Below are positions 35,865 to 47,251 of a DNA stretch of 64,000 bases, in pieces. Positions within the stretch are counted from its first letter, which is position 1; every line of letters begins with the position of its first letter. The stretch is taken from the NCBI RefSeq assembly GCF_014205275.1, contig NZ_JACHND010000001.1, forward strand, positions 5,952,001 through 6,016,000. Reading direction: 5' to 3'. The stretch is from Sphaerisporangium siamense. Lineage in GTDB: Bacteria; Actinomycetota; Actinomycetes; Streptosporangiales; Streptosporangiaceae. The notes under the pieces are model-generated. The model saw only the letters and a program-made list of their open reading frames with translations. It was not told the DNA's origin and did no database searches. Both the position numbers and the translations under genes were made by a program.

Positions 35865-36800
35865 TCAGCCGGTGGTGTGCCCGCCGCCCGGGGTCGCGCC
35901 GCCGGCCGCCGCGCCGTCCCCGGCCGTGTACCGCTCCCCCGCCTCGTCCTCGCCCTCGTCCGGTAAGTACTCGCCGTCCGGGGCGTCGTCGGCGAAGGCC
36001 GCGTCGTCGCGGGCCCGGCGCAGGCGCACCTGGGCCGCGACCTCCTCGTCGGGGTGGCCGAGGCCGTAGTCCCACACCGTGGCGGCGTCGGCGTCCCTGC
36101 CGCGCAGCGGGAGCACGCGGGCCAGCAGCTCGATCGCCAGCGCCGTGCCGTCGGGGTCGCCGGCCTCCTCGGCGGCGGAGGCGAACTCGCCGCACGCCAG
36201 GTCCAGGTGGGCCATGCCGAGCAGCACGCGCAGCCGCCCCTGCTCGGCGGCGTCCGGCACCTGCAGCGCCTCGGCGGCCACGTCGGCGGCCTCCCCCGCC
36301 GCGCCGTCCTCCAGCAGCCGCCCGGCCAGGAGCTGGGCGGCCCGGGAGCCCACCACGGGGTCGCCGGTGGCCAGCGCCGCCCGCAACGCCGCCTCGGCCG
36401 CCGATTCGTCGCCCTGCCGCTCGGCGATGCGCGCCAGCGCCATGTGGGCCGCGGGCAGGTAGGCCGGGGTCCCGAGGCCGATCACCGCCTGCCAGGCGGC
36501 GCGCGCCTGGTCGCCGAGGTCCTCCTCCTCGAACCCGCGGGCCAGCAGGCAGGCCGCCTGGGCGGCGTACTCCGGGTGGCCGGTGGCCAGGGCCGTGCGG
36601 GCCGCGGCCCTGGACCCGGCGACGTCGCCGCGCCGCTCCAGCACCACGGCCAGGCCGACGGCGGCCTGGGCGCGGTCGGCCCCGCCGTCGTCGGCGGCCA
36701 GTTCGGCGAAGATCTCGGCCGCCGCGTCCAGCTCGCCGTTCTCGGCGAGCCGCCGCGCGTCGTCGATCCGCCGGCCGGAGTCCACCTCGTGCGCCGCCAT
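35865..36800 (-). CDS. Tetratricopeptide-like repeat protein
   Basis: A 311-aa all-helical Ala-rich protein with at least six TPR-like helix pairs (for example RRLAENGELDAAAEIFAELA and AYLPAAHMALARIAERQGD), then an acidic C-terminal tail rich in Asp, Glu and Gly. Such proteins act as protein-binding scaffolds; no enzyme domain is present. AGAGG before the ATG at 36800 defines the start. A -10-like TAATAT on this strand lies at 36877-36882. It sits downstream of gcvP on the same strand, but the separate promoter suggests its own transcript. Confidence 0.7.
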   Translation of the reverse strand: MAAHEVDSGRRIDDARRLAENGELDAAAEIFAELAADDGGADRAQAAVGLAVVLERRGDVAGSRAAARTALATGHPEYAAQAACLLARGFEEEDLGDQARAAWQAVIGLGTPAYLPAAHMALARIAERQGDESAAEAALRAALATGDPVVGSRAAQLLAGRLLEDGAAGEAADVAAEALQVPDAAEQGRLRVLLGMAHLDLACGEFASAAEEAGDPDGTALAIELLARVLPLRGRDADAATVWDYGLGHPDEEVAAQVRLRRARDDAAFADDAPDGEYLPDEGEDEAGERYTAGDGAAAGGATPGGGHTTG

Positions 36801-36915
36801 CAAGACCTCTTCTCCGCGTGGGGGGAGTGGGGGGAACCGCGGGTCTCGCGACGCGGAAGGCGCCGTCGCGCGCGACATATTATGCCGATCGGGACGGCCT
36901 CCGGGGCGGCGTACG

Positions 36916-39777
<2,862 letters not shown>

Positions 39778-39830
39778 GGGTGCCCTCCTGAAGGGGTAGA
39801 GACCGGGCGCGTGGCGCGCTCGTGTGCCGT

Positions 39831-40066
39831 CTCCCCCTCTGTCAGCGCGGCGGGTGCCACGACCTGAGAGCTTCACCCCCCGCGGGGGGCTTGCACCGTC
39901 GGTGAGGCACGCCTGGCGGGCATGCCTGCTTTCCAGAGTCGCCTCGTCCGCGCGGTACGTGGGCCTGAGAGATTCCGGGGAGGTTGCTCCTTCGGCGCCC
40001 GGGCCAGCGGGCCGGCGCCGCGGCCGCGGCGCCTGCTCGTGCCCTCGGGTCTCTCCCGCGCGGGGT
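39831..40066 (-). promoter_or_regulatory. Tandem glycine riboswitch controlling gcvP
   Basis: On the minus strand the leader shows two glycine aptamers in series. The first has GCGGGAGAG (about 40052-40060), GCCGAAGGAGCAA, the CTCTCAGG core (about 39963-39970) and a closing CTCTGGAAA. The second has ACCGACGGTGCAAG, GCTCTCAGG (about 39862-39870) and GACAGAGGGGGAG (39831-39843). These are the consensus landmarks of the gcvT-type riboswitch. A -10-like TACAGT at 40083-40088 is correctly placed to start the transcript. About 50 nt remain between the second aptamer and the ATG for the expression platform. Confidence 0.92.
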
Positions 40067-40258
40067 CGTAAGCCTTGAACCAACTGTACCCGCCCGTCCC
40101 GGCCGGGAGGCTACCCCAGTACCGCCCCGCCACGCGGGCGCGCGCGGGCGCCGGGTTCGCCGTACGCGGCCCCACACCGCGACCCCGCGAACCCGGGGAC
40201 CGTCCCTGCCGGTCGCCGCCGATCCCCCGCCGGTTCCGGCCGGGGGGACGGCAGCCGG

Positions 40259-40876
40259 TCAGCCCGTCCTGCGGGCCTTCCTGCGCCGAGCCAGCTCGTC
40301 ACCCGGGTGGTCCTCCGCGGTGGCGGCCGGCTCCACGCGTTCCCCCGGCAGCTCCGCCAGGGTGCCCTCGACCTCGCGCCAGACGCCGCCGAGGGCGATG
40401 CCGAACACGCCCTGGCCGCCTTCCAGCAGGTCGATGACCTCGTCGGCCGAGGTGCACTCGTAGACGCTCACGCCGTCGCTCATCAGCGTGATCTGCGCCA
40501 GGTCGTTGACCCCGCGCTCGCGCAGGTGGTGGACCGCGGTGCGGATCTGCTGGAGCGACACCCCGGTGTCGAGGAGGCGCTTGACCACCTTGAGCACGAG
40601 GATGTCGCGGAAGCTGTAGAGCCGCTGCGAGCCCGAGCCATGGGCCGGCCGCACCGACGGCTCGACGAGCTGGGTCCTGGCCCAGTAGTCGAGCTGCCGG
40701 TAGGTGATGCCGGCCGCCGAGCAGGCCGTCGGGCCGCGGTATCCCACGTCGGCGGGCAGCGACGCCGGCCGCTCGTCGAACAGCAGGCCCTGCTCTCCCG
40801 CGCGTTCCCGCGCCGACCGGCGCTGGGCCGGATCGTGCTGGCCGGCCGTCTTTCCCTCGCCGCTGCTGACCGCCAC
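40259..40876 (-). CDS. MerR-family regulator (Rv1830-like)
   Basis: A 205-aa regulator. The MerR helix-turn-helix region is GYRGPTACSAAGITYRQLDYWARTQLVEPSVR, and the conserved SQRLYSFRDILVLKVVKRLLDTGVSL continues it. The C-terminal part YECTSADEVIDLLEGGQGVFGIALGG is diagnostic of the Rv1830 group next to gcvP in mycobacteria. The GTG at 40876, 6 nt after GGAGG, is preferred to an ATG at 40900. It lies between gcvP and the DUF151 gene, the same order as in M. tuberculosis. Confidence 0.87.
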   Translation of the reverse strand: MAVSSGEGKTAGQHDPAQRRSARERAGEQGLLFDERPASLPADVGYRGPTACSAAGITYRQLDYWARTQLVEPSVRPAHGSGSQRLYSFRDILVLKVVKRLLDTGVSLQQIRTAVHHLRERGVNDLAQITLMSDGVSVYECTSADEVIDLLEGGQGVFGIALGGVWREVEGTLAELPGERVEPAATAEDHPGDELARRRKARRTG

Positions 40877-40948
40877 TGCGGACCTCCGGCTTTCTCTCAT
40901 CCCACGGCCTGATCTGGGGGTTCGTGAATTACAACCGTGGTTTCCCTT

Positions 40949-40979
40949 GCACCGTAGGACCGGTGCGATGCTCAGTCAA
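40949..40979 (-). promoter_or_regulatory. Promoter and dyad upstream of the Rv1830-like MerR gene
   Basis: On the minus strand, -35 TTGACT (40979-40974) and -10 TACGGT (40956-40951) are 17 bp apart. A perfect dyad GCACCG-N6-CGGTGC (40949-40966) covers the -10. This fits repression, probably by the MerR product itself. Confidence 0.55.
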
Positions 40980-41031
40980 CGATCCCACCCGGCGCGTCGT
41001 GAAGCGTAAATGCCCGATATGGCGCACTGGG

Positions 41032-41502
41032 CTAACCCGCACGGCCGAAGTCCTCCGGGGTGATCGTGTCCAGGAACTCGCGGAACTTCTCGACCTCGTC
41101 CTCCTGGTCGTCGGGGATGATGACGCCGGCCTCGCGCACCACGTCCTCGCTGGCGAAGATGCTCGTGCCGGTGCGCAGCGCGAGCGCGATCGAGTCCGAG
41201 GGGCGTGCGCTCACCTCGACCCCGTTGGAGAACACCAGGTCGGCGAAGAAGATCCCGTCGCGCAGCGCCACGATGTTGACCGCCTGCAACCGCACGCCGA
41301 GGGCTTCGATCACGTCCTTGAACAAGTCGTGGGTGAGCGGCCGCGGAGGCGGCTCCTCGGCCTGTGCCAACGCGATGGCCGTGGCCTCGGTCATGCCAAT
41401 CCAGATCGGCAGATATCGCTCACCCTTCGCCTCCTTCAGAAGGACGATGGGCTGGTTGGTGGGCATCTCCACGCGGACCCCCACGACCTCCATCTGCAAC
41501 AC
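41032..41502 (-). CDS. Bifunctional nuclease-like DUF151 protein (Rv1829-like)
   Basis: A 156-aa protein of the DUF151/BFN family. Core motifs are PIVLLKEAKGERYLPIWIGMTEATAIALA, RPLTHDLFKDVIEALG, ALRDGIFFADLVF and the SARPSDSIALALRTGTSIFASEDV signature. Plant members degrade RNA and DNA; bacterial members are essential in some mycobacteria, with an unclear role. The C-terminal EDEVEKFREFLDTITPEDFG is typical. The GTG at 41502 follows GGAG. It lies between the two MerR genes in the conserved block. Confidence 0.92.
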   Translation of the reverse strand: MLQMEVVGVRVEMPTNQPIVLLKEAKGERYLPIWIGMTEATAIALAQAEEPPPRPLTHDLFKDVIEALGVRLQAVNIVALRDGIFFADLVFSNGVEVSARPSDSIALALRTGTSIFASEDVVREAGVIIPDDQEDEVEKFREFLDTITPEDFGRAG

Positions 41503-41633
41503 ACGCGGCTCCGTCCCATTGGGTCACCGGCCCGCTCCGGGCCTGCTCCCTTACGGCTCTCAGCTCGCGGCGTGACCATCGCCGCAAAATTCAACGTAAC
41601 ATCCTCCCACCCCGAAATGTCCGGGCGGCTCCG

Positions 41634-42311
41634 TCACCGGCCGAGAATGCCCCGCAGACCGGTCCTCACCAGGGCGGTGCGCAGTTCCTGGAGCAGTCCG
41701 GAGATCTCGCGGGCGGTCTCCTCGGCCTGGCCGGCGGCGCCGGGGGCGCGGCGGCGCATGAGGGGCGCGACGGCCTGCTCGACGAGGCCGGCCTCGCGCT
41801 CGGCGGCGGCCCGCAGCGCCCGCAGGTGGCGGGGGTGCAGGCCGAAGCGGGCGAGCGCGCCGCAGGCCCTGGCGACGGTCAAAGCCTCGGCGTCGTACCA
41901 GCGGGCGACCGGGGTGACCAGCCCGTAGTCCTCCAACTCGGCGAGGGTCTCCTCGTCCAGGCCCGTGGCCTCCAGCAGGTCGGGGCGGGTCAGCCTGACC
42001 TCGGGCGCGGGAGGGTCGCCGACGGGGCGCGGGCCGCCGAGCGGCGCGTCCTGCGGGTCGGCGGTCATCAGATGGTCCTTGATGACGCGCAGCGGCAGGT
42101 AGCGGTCACGCTGGGCGGTGAGGATGTAGCGCAGGCGCTCGACGTCGGCGTGGGTGAACTTGCGGTACCCCGAGGGCGAGCGCTGGGGCTCGATGAGCCC
42201 CTCGCCCTCCAGAAAGCGGATCTTGGAGACGGTGACGTCGGGGAAGTCCGCCCGGAGGATCTCCAGGACCTCCCCGATGCTCATGAACGCCCGGGCGGCC
42301 TGCGCGCTCAT
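41634..42311 (-). CDS. ftsR: FtsR-like MerR transcriptional regulator (Rv1828-like)
   Basis: A 225-aa MerR protein. The DNA-binding part is SIGEVLEILRADFPDVTVSKIRFLEGEGLIEPQRSPSGYRKFTHADVERLRYILTAQRD, the hallmark of Rv1828/FtsR, which in Corynebacterium activates ftsZ. The C-terminal half (LTRPDLLEATGLDEETLAELEDYGLV) is a second winged-helix-like domain. It lies 12 bp downstream of the GarA-like gene and is probably co-transcribed with it. The symbol rests on orthology and synteny. Confidence 0.88.
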   Translation of the reverse strand: MSAQAARAFMSIGEVLEILRADFPDVTVSKIRFLEGEGLIEPQRSPSGYRKFTHADVERLRYILTAQRDRYLPLRVIKDHLMTADPQDAPLGGPRPVGDPPAPEVRLTRPDLLEATGLDEETLAELEDYGLVTPVARWYDAEALTVARACGALARFGLHPRHLRALRAAAEREAGLVEQAVAPLMRRRAPGAAGQAEETAREISGLLQELRTALVRTGLRGILGR

Positions 42312-42323
42312 CACCGTCCCACC

Positions 42324-42830
42324 TCACCCACGCGTGAGGAACACCAGCCGGAACTTGCCGATCTGGACTTCGTCACCGCCGGTCAGGGGGTGCTCCTCGA
42401 TGCGCTCCCGGTTGACGTAGGTGCCGTTGAGGCTGCCGACGTCGCGGGCGGTGAAGTAGTCGCCGCGCCGGTAGAACTCGGCGTGACGGCGCGACACCGT
42501 CACGTCGTCGAGGAAGATGTCGCTCTCGGGGTGGCGGCCCGCGGTGGTGAGATCGCTGTCGAGGAGGAAGCGGCTCCCGGCGTTCGGCCCGCGCATCACG
42601 ACCAGCAGCGCCGTGCCCGGAGGCAGCTGGTCGACGGCCGCGCGATCGGGTAGGAGCGTCTGCCCCGTCGTCTCCGAGTCCATCGCCTCGATCCCGCTGA
42701 GGGAGATCGTGGAGGTGGTGTCCCCCACCGGCGTGCTCTCGGGACGGCTCAGCGGCGACCCGCAGCGTGAGCAGAAACGGGCGTCCTCAGGGTTGGCATT
42801 GCCGCACTGCGTGCAGTAGACGCTCGGCAT
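42324..42830 (-). CDS. garA: GarA-like FHA protein with N-terminal zinc ribbon
   Basis: A 168-aa regulator of central nitrogen/carbon metabolism. A zinc ribbon (Cys6, Cys9, Cys20, Cys23) is followed by the phospho-acceptor motif around SETTGQTLL (Thr54/Thr55) and an FHA domain with GRH (98-100), SRRH (113-116) and NGT (135-137). In mycobacteria PknB/PknG phosphorylate the ETT motif, and unphosphorylated GarA inhibits 2-oxoglutarate dehydrogenase and activates glutamate synthase. The zinc ribbon is absent from mycobacterial GarA but common in Streptomyces-type homologues. A strong promoter lies upstream. Confidence 0.88.
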   Translation of the reverse strand: MPSVYCTQCGNANPEDARFCSRCGSPLSRPESTPVGDTTSTISLSGIEAMDSETTGQTLLPDRAAVDQLPPGTALLVVMRGPNAGSRFLLDSDLTTAGRHPESDIFLDDVTVSRRHAEFYRRGDYFTARDVGSLNGTYVNRERIEEHPLTGGDEVQIGKFRLVFLTRG

Positions 42831-42928
42831 CGATCGGCTCGGCCTCCTACCGCGAAGTCGCGGCGACGGTGCTCTGGGCGGCGTGCCTCGGGTCTTCGCT
42901 TCTCATGGTGTCAGACTGCGAATGCCGC

Positions 42929-42957
42929 AACATACGCTGATGAGTCGCAAAGGTCAA
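42929..42957 (-). promoter_or_regulatory. Strong promoter for the garA-ftsR unit
   Basis: On the minus strand TTGACC (42957-42952) and TATGTT (42934-42929) are separated by exactly 17 bp, one of the closest matches to the vegetative consensus in the window. Transcription would start near 42922, about 90 nt before the garA ATG. Confidence 0.7.
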
Positions 42958-43216
42958 GATGAGGGCATGCTCGCGGATTCGGACATACTAGTGGGGCTCG
43001 CTCGGGCTCTCGCTACGGGGGGCTGGCGGTGCTCCTGACGGCGCTCGCCGTGCGCGCCGCGTCCACGATGTTCCGCTTCGCCCCTTCCTCACTCCTGCCC
43101 GGCTCGCCACGCCGGTCCAAAGCTACCGCCCGCGCCGCCCTGTGGTCCATGCGCCGCGCCGTTCGAATGTGACCGGAAACGACGGTTTCGCGGCGGATCG
43201 CCCCCCGACCGCGGGG
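42958..43216. other. Remainder of the gap between garA and the guanylyltransferase gene
   Basis: No gene is seen in this part of the 386-bp gap. In related actinomycetes this position holds gcvH, DUF881 and small-basic-protein genes; none is present here. The sequence contains ATACTAGTGG at about 42987, a low-G+C spot of unknown meaning. Confidence 0.4.
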
Positions 43217-45718
43217 TCAGGTGCCGACCGCGTGCTCGACCACGCGGGCCCAGCGCTCCAGGAGGGCCTGGGCGACGTCCAGGTCGTCTCCCTCGGCCCA
43301 CAGGTGGGTGACGGCCTCGGAGGGGTCGGGCAGGATGAGCGCCCACCCGCCGTCCTCCTCGATCACCCGCACGCCGTCGGTGGTGTCCAAGCGGTGGCCG
43401 TCGGCGGCCTCCACGACCGAGCGCATGACGGCCCCCTTGGCCGCCCACGGGGTCGGGACGGTGCGCTTGAGCATCTTGGCCTGGGGGATGCGCGCGTCGA
43501 TCTGGCTGAGGGAGAGCCGCGTGCGGGCCACGAGGCCGAGCAGGCGCAGGAACGCGGCCAGGCCGTCCACGGTGGGGGCGAACTCCGGGACGATGAAGCC
43601 GCCGCGCCCGTCCGCGGCGAAGATCAGCTCGGGGTCGGCGGCGGCGGAGGTGAGGGCGTCCAGGGCCGTGGAGGTCCACTGCACCTGGGCGCCGTGGAAG
43701 CGGCACACCTGCTCGGCGACGCGCGTGGTGGTCACGGGCAGGGCCACCCGGCCGCCGCGCCGCTCGGCCGCCACCAGGTCCAGCACGACGAGCTGGGCGC
43801 GCTCCTCGCTGATGAGCTGGCCCATCTCGTCCACCAGGGAGATGCGCTCGCCGACCGGGTCGAAGCGGACCCCGAAGGCGGCCCGCGAGGAGCCGACGAG
43901 CTCGGCGAGCCGCTGCAGGTCCCTGCGCCGCTCGGCCAGGGTCTCGGTCGGCGAGAACTCGTCCAGGCGGTTGTTGACCGTGAGGACGTCCACCCCGACC
44001 CGGCCGAGCAGGCTGGGCAGCACCAGGGCGGAGGTGCCGCCGGCGCAGTCGACCACGACCTTCATCTCGGCGTCCCTGACGCCCGACATGTCCACCCAGC
44101 GCAGCAGTTCGCGGGTGTAGTCCTCCACGGCCCTGGCCGGGAAGCTCAGCTCGGCGATCTCGCCGGGGAAGGCGCGCCGGAACTCCTGGCGGGAGAAGAC
44201 CCGCTCCAGTTTGCGCTGGGCGTTCTGCGACAGGTCGGCGCCGTTCTCGTCCATGAAGACGATGTCGACGCTCTGCGGGTCGCCCGGGGTGGTGCGCAGG
44301 GCGATGCCGCCCGAGGCGCTCTCGTTGGAGGTGTGGAAGCGCGCGACGGGCAGGGGCGCGGCCTCCAGGTCCAGCACGTTGATCGCCCCGGCGTTGAGCG
44401 CGCTGATCACGGCGCGCTTGAACGCGCGGGCGGCGCGGGAGGCGTCGCGCGAGGTGATGACCGAGGCGCCCTTCTTCAGGGTGGTGGCGTAGGCGCTGGC
44501 CAGGCGCACGCACAGCTCCGGGGTGATCTCGACGTTGACCAGGCCCGAGACCCCGCGCGGGCCGAACAGACTGCGCTGGCCGCGCGACTCCCAGATCACG
44601 CTGGTGTTGACGACCGCGCCCGCCTCGATGGTCTTGAACGGGTAGATCTTCACGCCGGAGGAGACGTACGCCTCGGCCTCGATCACGCACTCGTCGCCGA
44701 CGACGGCGTTCTCCTCGATCCGGGCGCCGGTCATGATGTCGGTGTTCTTGCCGATGACGCAGCCGCGCAGGTGGGCGCTCGGGCCGATGTAGACGTTGTC
44801 GTGGACGACGGCGCGGTGCAGGAACGCCCCTTCCTTGACCACCACGTTGTCGCCGAGGACGGTGTACTCGCGCAGCTCGGCGCCGGCCTCCACCTTGGCG
44901 TACCCGCCGATGTACAGCGGGCCCTTGAGGATGGCGTCAGGGTCCACCGAGGCGCCCTCGGCCACCCACACGCCCGGCGACATCTCGAAGCCGTCGGCGT
45001 CCAGCCGCACCCGCCCGGACAGGGCGTCGGCCTGGGCCTTGAGGTAGCTCTCGTGGGTGCCGACGTCCTCCCAGTACCCGGCCGCGACGTAGCCGTACAG
45101 CGGCGCGCCGCGGGCCAGGAGCTTGGGGAAGACGTCGCCCGACCAGTCGACCGGCGTGCCGGCGGCGACCTCGTCCAGGACCTCGGGCTCCATGATGTAG
45201 ACGCCGGTGTTGACGGTGTCGGAGAAGACCTGGCCCCAGGTGGGCTTCTCCAGGAAGCGCTGCACCCGGCCCTGCTCGTCCACGATGATGATGCCGAACT
45301 CCAGCGGGTTCGGCACCCGCTTGAGGCCGATGGTCACCAGGGCGCCGTTGCGCTCGTGGAACCTGATCATGTCGGTGAGGTCGATGTCGGTCAGGGCGTC
45401 GCCGGAGATCACCAGGAAGCGCTCGTCGCGCAGCTTGTCGGCGGCGTTCTTGACGCTGCCCGCGGTGCCGAGCGGGATCTCCTCGGTGGCGTAGTGCAGG
45501 CTCATGCCGAGCTCGTCGCCGTCGCCGAAGTAGTTGCGGACGAGCGCGGCCAGGAACTGCACGGTCACGACGGTCTCGGTGAACCCGTGCCGCTTGAGCA
45601 GGCGCAGCACGTGCTCCATGATCGGCCGGTTCACCACGGGAAGCAGGGGTTTGGGTTGGTTGGCGGTCATCGGCCGCAGCCGAGTCCCCTCTCCGCCCGC
45701 CATCACCACGGCCTTCAC
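43217..45718 (-). CDS. Mannose-1-phosphate guanylyltransferase with degenerate phosphomannomutase-like domain
   Basis: An 833-aa protein. Residues about 1-235 are a nucleotidyltransferase ([11 protein letters not shown], the substrate Lys in PKPLLPV, then FLEKPTW) expected to make GDP-mannose or a related sugar nucleotide. Residues about 250-360 form a left-handed beta-helix of hexapeptide repeats. Residues about 375-825 resemble a phosphohexomutase, but the catalytic SHNP loop reads TTPGDP and the metal loop DGDGDR reads AADGRGG, so mutase activity is unlikely. The GTG at 45718 follows GGAGGG. It lies 96 bp downstream of the CDP-alcohol transferase gene, consistent with a cell-envelope unit. 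Confidence 0.88.
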   Translation of the reverse strand: MKAVVMAGGEGTRLRPMTANQPKPLLPVVNRPIMEHVLRLLKRHGFTETVVTVQFLAALVRNYFGDGDELGMSLHYATEEIPLGTAGSVKNAADKLRDERFLVISGDALTDIDLTDMIRFHERNGALVTIGLKRVPNPLEFGIIIVDEQGRVQRFLEKPTWGQVFSDTVNTGVYIMEPEVLDEVAAGTPVDWSGDVFPKLLARGAPLYGYVAAGYWEDVGTHESYLKAQADALSGRVRLDADGFEMSPGVWVAEGASVDPDAILKGPLYIGGYAKVEAGAELREYTVLGDNVVVKEGAFLHRAVVHDNVYIGPSAHLRGCVIGKNTDIMTGARIEENAVVGDECVIEAEAYVSSGVKIYPFKTIEAGAVVNTSVIWESRGQRSLFGPRGVSGLVNVEITPELCVRLASAYATTLKKGASVITSRDASRAARAFKRAVISALNAGAINVLDLEAAPLPVARFHTSNESASGGIALRTTPGDPQSVDIVFMDENGADLSQNAQRKLERVFSRQEFRRAFPGEIAELSFPARAVEDYTRELLRWVDMSGVRDAEMKVVVDCAGGTSALVLPSLLGRVGVDVLTVNNRLDEFSPTETLAERRRDLQRLAELVGSSRAAFGVRFDPVGERISLVDEMGQLISEERAQLVVLDLVAAERRGGRVALPVTTTRVAEQVCRFHGAQVQWTSTALDALTSAAADPELIFAADGRGGFIVPEFAPTVDGLAAFLRLLGLVARTRLSLSQIDARIPQAKMLKRTVPTPWAAKGAVMRSVVEAADGHRLDTTDGVRVIEEDGGWALILPDPSEAVTHLWAEGDDLDVAQALLERWARVVEHAVGT

Positions 45719-45814
45719 GAATCACCCTCCGGAGGTAGCGTCACGGTGGGCACGCGGCCGCGCCGACGCGGATGATCGCGGTGAGATGCCGCGCGGGCGG
45801 GCCACCCGGTGCGA

Positions 45815-46393
45815 TCATGCCCGGCCCGCCTCCTCGATGAGCCGGCGTCCCTGAACCACGTACAGCGCCCCCGCCCACCAATACAGACCTGTTCCCCAGA
45901 TGGCGAAGGCCCATCCCATGATCCGGGCGGCGTCGGCGTACCAGCCGGCGTGGGAGGCCAGGAACAGCAGCGGGAAGGCGTACAGCAGGCCGGCCGTCGC
46001 CGCCTTGCCGAGGAAGTGGACCGGCAGGGCCGAGCCCAGGCCGTGCCGGCGCAGGACGGGCACGCCGAGCAGCAGCACGAGGTCCCTGCCGAGCAGGAGC
46101 GCGGTCAGCCACCACGGGATGACCTCGCGCGCGGTCAGGCCGATCAGCGTGGCCAGGATGTAGAGCCGGTCGGCCAGCGGGTCGAGCAGCCGGCCGAGCC
46201 TGCTGGTCTGGTTGAAGGCGCGGGCGAGCTTGCCGTCGAGCCAGTCCGACAGGCCCGCCGCCATGAGCAGCGCCAGGGCCCAGCCGTCGGCCTTCGGCCC
46301 GAGCACGAGCCACAGGAACACCGGCACGCCGAGCAGCCGCAGCATGCTCAGCACGTTCGGAACCGTCCAGACGCGGTCCTCGGCCGATCTCAC
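45815..46393 (-). CDS. CDP-alcohol phosphatidyltransferase
   Basis: A 192-aa membrane enzyme with the complete family signature D-x2-D-G-x2-A-R-x8-G-x3-D-x3-D (Asp50, Asp53, Gly54, Ala57, Arg58, Gly67, Asp71, Asp75). Five to six hydrophobic segments surround it. It transfers a phosphatidyl group from CDP-diacylglycerol to an alcohol such as glycerol phosphate or inositol phosphate; the acceptor cannot be fixed. In M. tuberculosis pgsA2 holds a similar place upstream of the gcvH-garA region. The GTG at 46393 follows GGGGAG. Confidence 0.9.
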   Translation of the reverse strand: MRSAEDRVWTVPNVLSMLRLLGVPVFLWLVLGPKADGWALALLMAAGLSDWLDGKLARAFNQTSRLGRLLDPLADRLYILATLIGLTAREVIPWWLTALLLGRDLVLLLGVPVLRRHGLGSALPVHFLGKAATAGLLYAFPLLFLASHAGWYADAARIMGWAFAIWGTGLYWWAGALYVVQGRRLIEEAGRA

Positions 46394-46559
46394 CGGTTAG
46401 CTCCCCTCCCGCCGAACCTGCTGCCGACCCTACCCGGGGCCGGGCGCGGGGTGGCGGGGCGGGGACGGCCCCTCCTTCCCAGGGGCGAGGCGGGACCCCC
46501 GACGAGATCGGCCGATCGGGGGAAGCGAGCACCCCCCGGGGTTCTCTAGGGTCGGAGGC

Positions 46560-47168
46560 ATGGCCGATGACGTCGAGGACGCCAATGACACCGCCCTGTT
46601 CTTCCGGCAGTTCGTGCGCTCACCCACCACGACGGGCGCGGTGGCGCCGAGCTCCCTGCGCCTGGCGCGTGTGGTGTCGGCGCCGGTGCCCGAGCGCGGC
46701 GACCCGGTGATCGTCGAGCTCGGCCCGGGCACGGGCGTGTTCACCGGCGAGATCCAGCGCCGCCTGGCGGGACGGGGCCGCCATCTGGCCGTCGAGATCA
46801 ACCCGTTGCTGGCCGCGCGGCTGGCCCGGCGCCACCCGGGGGCGACGGTCGTGGTCGCCGACGCGGCCGAACTGCCCCGGCTGCTGGCCGAGCACGGCCT
46901 GGACCACGCCGACGCGGTGGTCAGCGGGCTGCCGTGGGCGGCCTTCCCCGGCGCGCTGCAGGACCGGCTGCTCGGGGCGATCAGCGACGTGCTGGTGAAG
47001 GGCGGGGCGTTCACGACCTTCGCCTACGTGCACGCCCGCGCGCTGCCGCCGGCCGTGCGGTTCCGCCGCCGGCTGCTGGAGACGTTCGAGGAGGTCGTGG
47101 CGGGCCGCACGGTGTGGGGCAACCTGCCGCCCGCGTTCGTCTACCACGCCAGGCGGCCGCGCGGCTGA
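46560..47168 (+). CDS. Class I SAM methyltransferase, phospholipid N-methyltransferase/KsgA-like
   Basis: A 202-aa methyltransferase. It opens with ALFFRQFVRSPTTTGAVAPSS, the leader shared by bacterial phosphatidylethanolamine N-methyltransferase-like and rRNA-dimethylase-like proteins. Motif I is VIVELGPGTGVFTGEI, followed by LAVEINPLLAARLARRHPG, VVADAAELP and VVSGLPWAAFP. The target is not certain; lipid methylation is the leading idea. GGAGG lies before the ATG at 46560. It is divergent from the CDP-alcohol transferase gene. Confidence 0.8.
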   Translation: MADDVEDANDTALFFRQFVRSPTTTGAVAPSSLRLARVVSAPVPERGDPVIVELGPGTGVFTGEIQRRLAGRGRHLAVEINPLLAARLARRHPGATVVVADAAELPRLLAEHGLDHADAVVSGLPWAAFPGALQDRLLGAISDVLVKGGAFTTFAYVHARALPPAVRFRRRLLETFEEVVAGRTVWGNLPPAFVYHARRPRG

Positions 47169-47196
47169 CCCCTCGCCCGCGGGGCGGGCGCCGTTC

Positions 47197-47202
47197 TACC
47201 AT
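47197..47202 (+). promoter_or_regulatory. -10 element for the acyl-CoA dehydrogenase gene
   Basis: TACCAT overlaps the alternative ATG at 47201. Transcription would then begin at about 47210, which excludes that ATG and supports the GTG at 47252 as the start of the dehydrogenase. Confidence 0.4.
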
Positions 47203-47251
47203 GGCGCCCCCGACGGGTCCCAGGGGACCAGAGAGTTACGGAGAGATCGCC

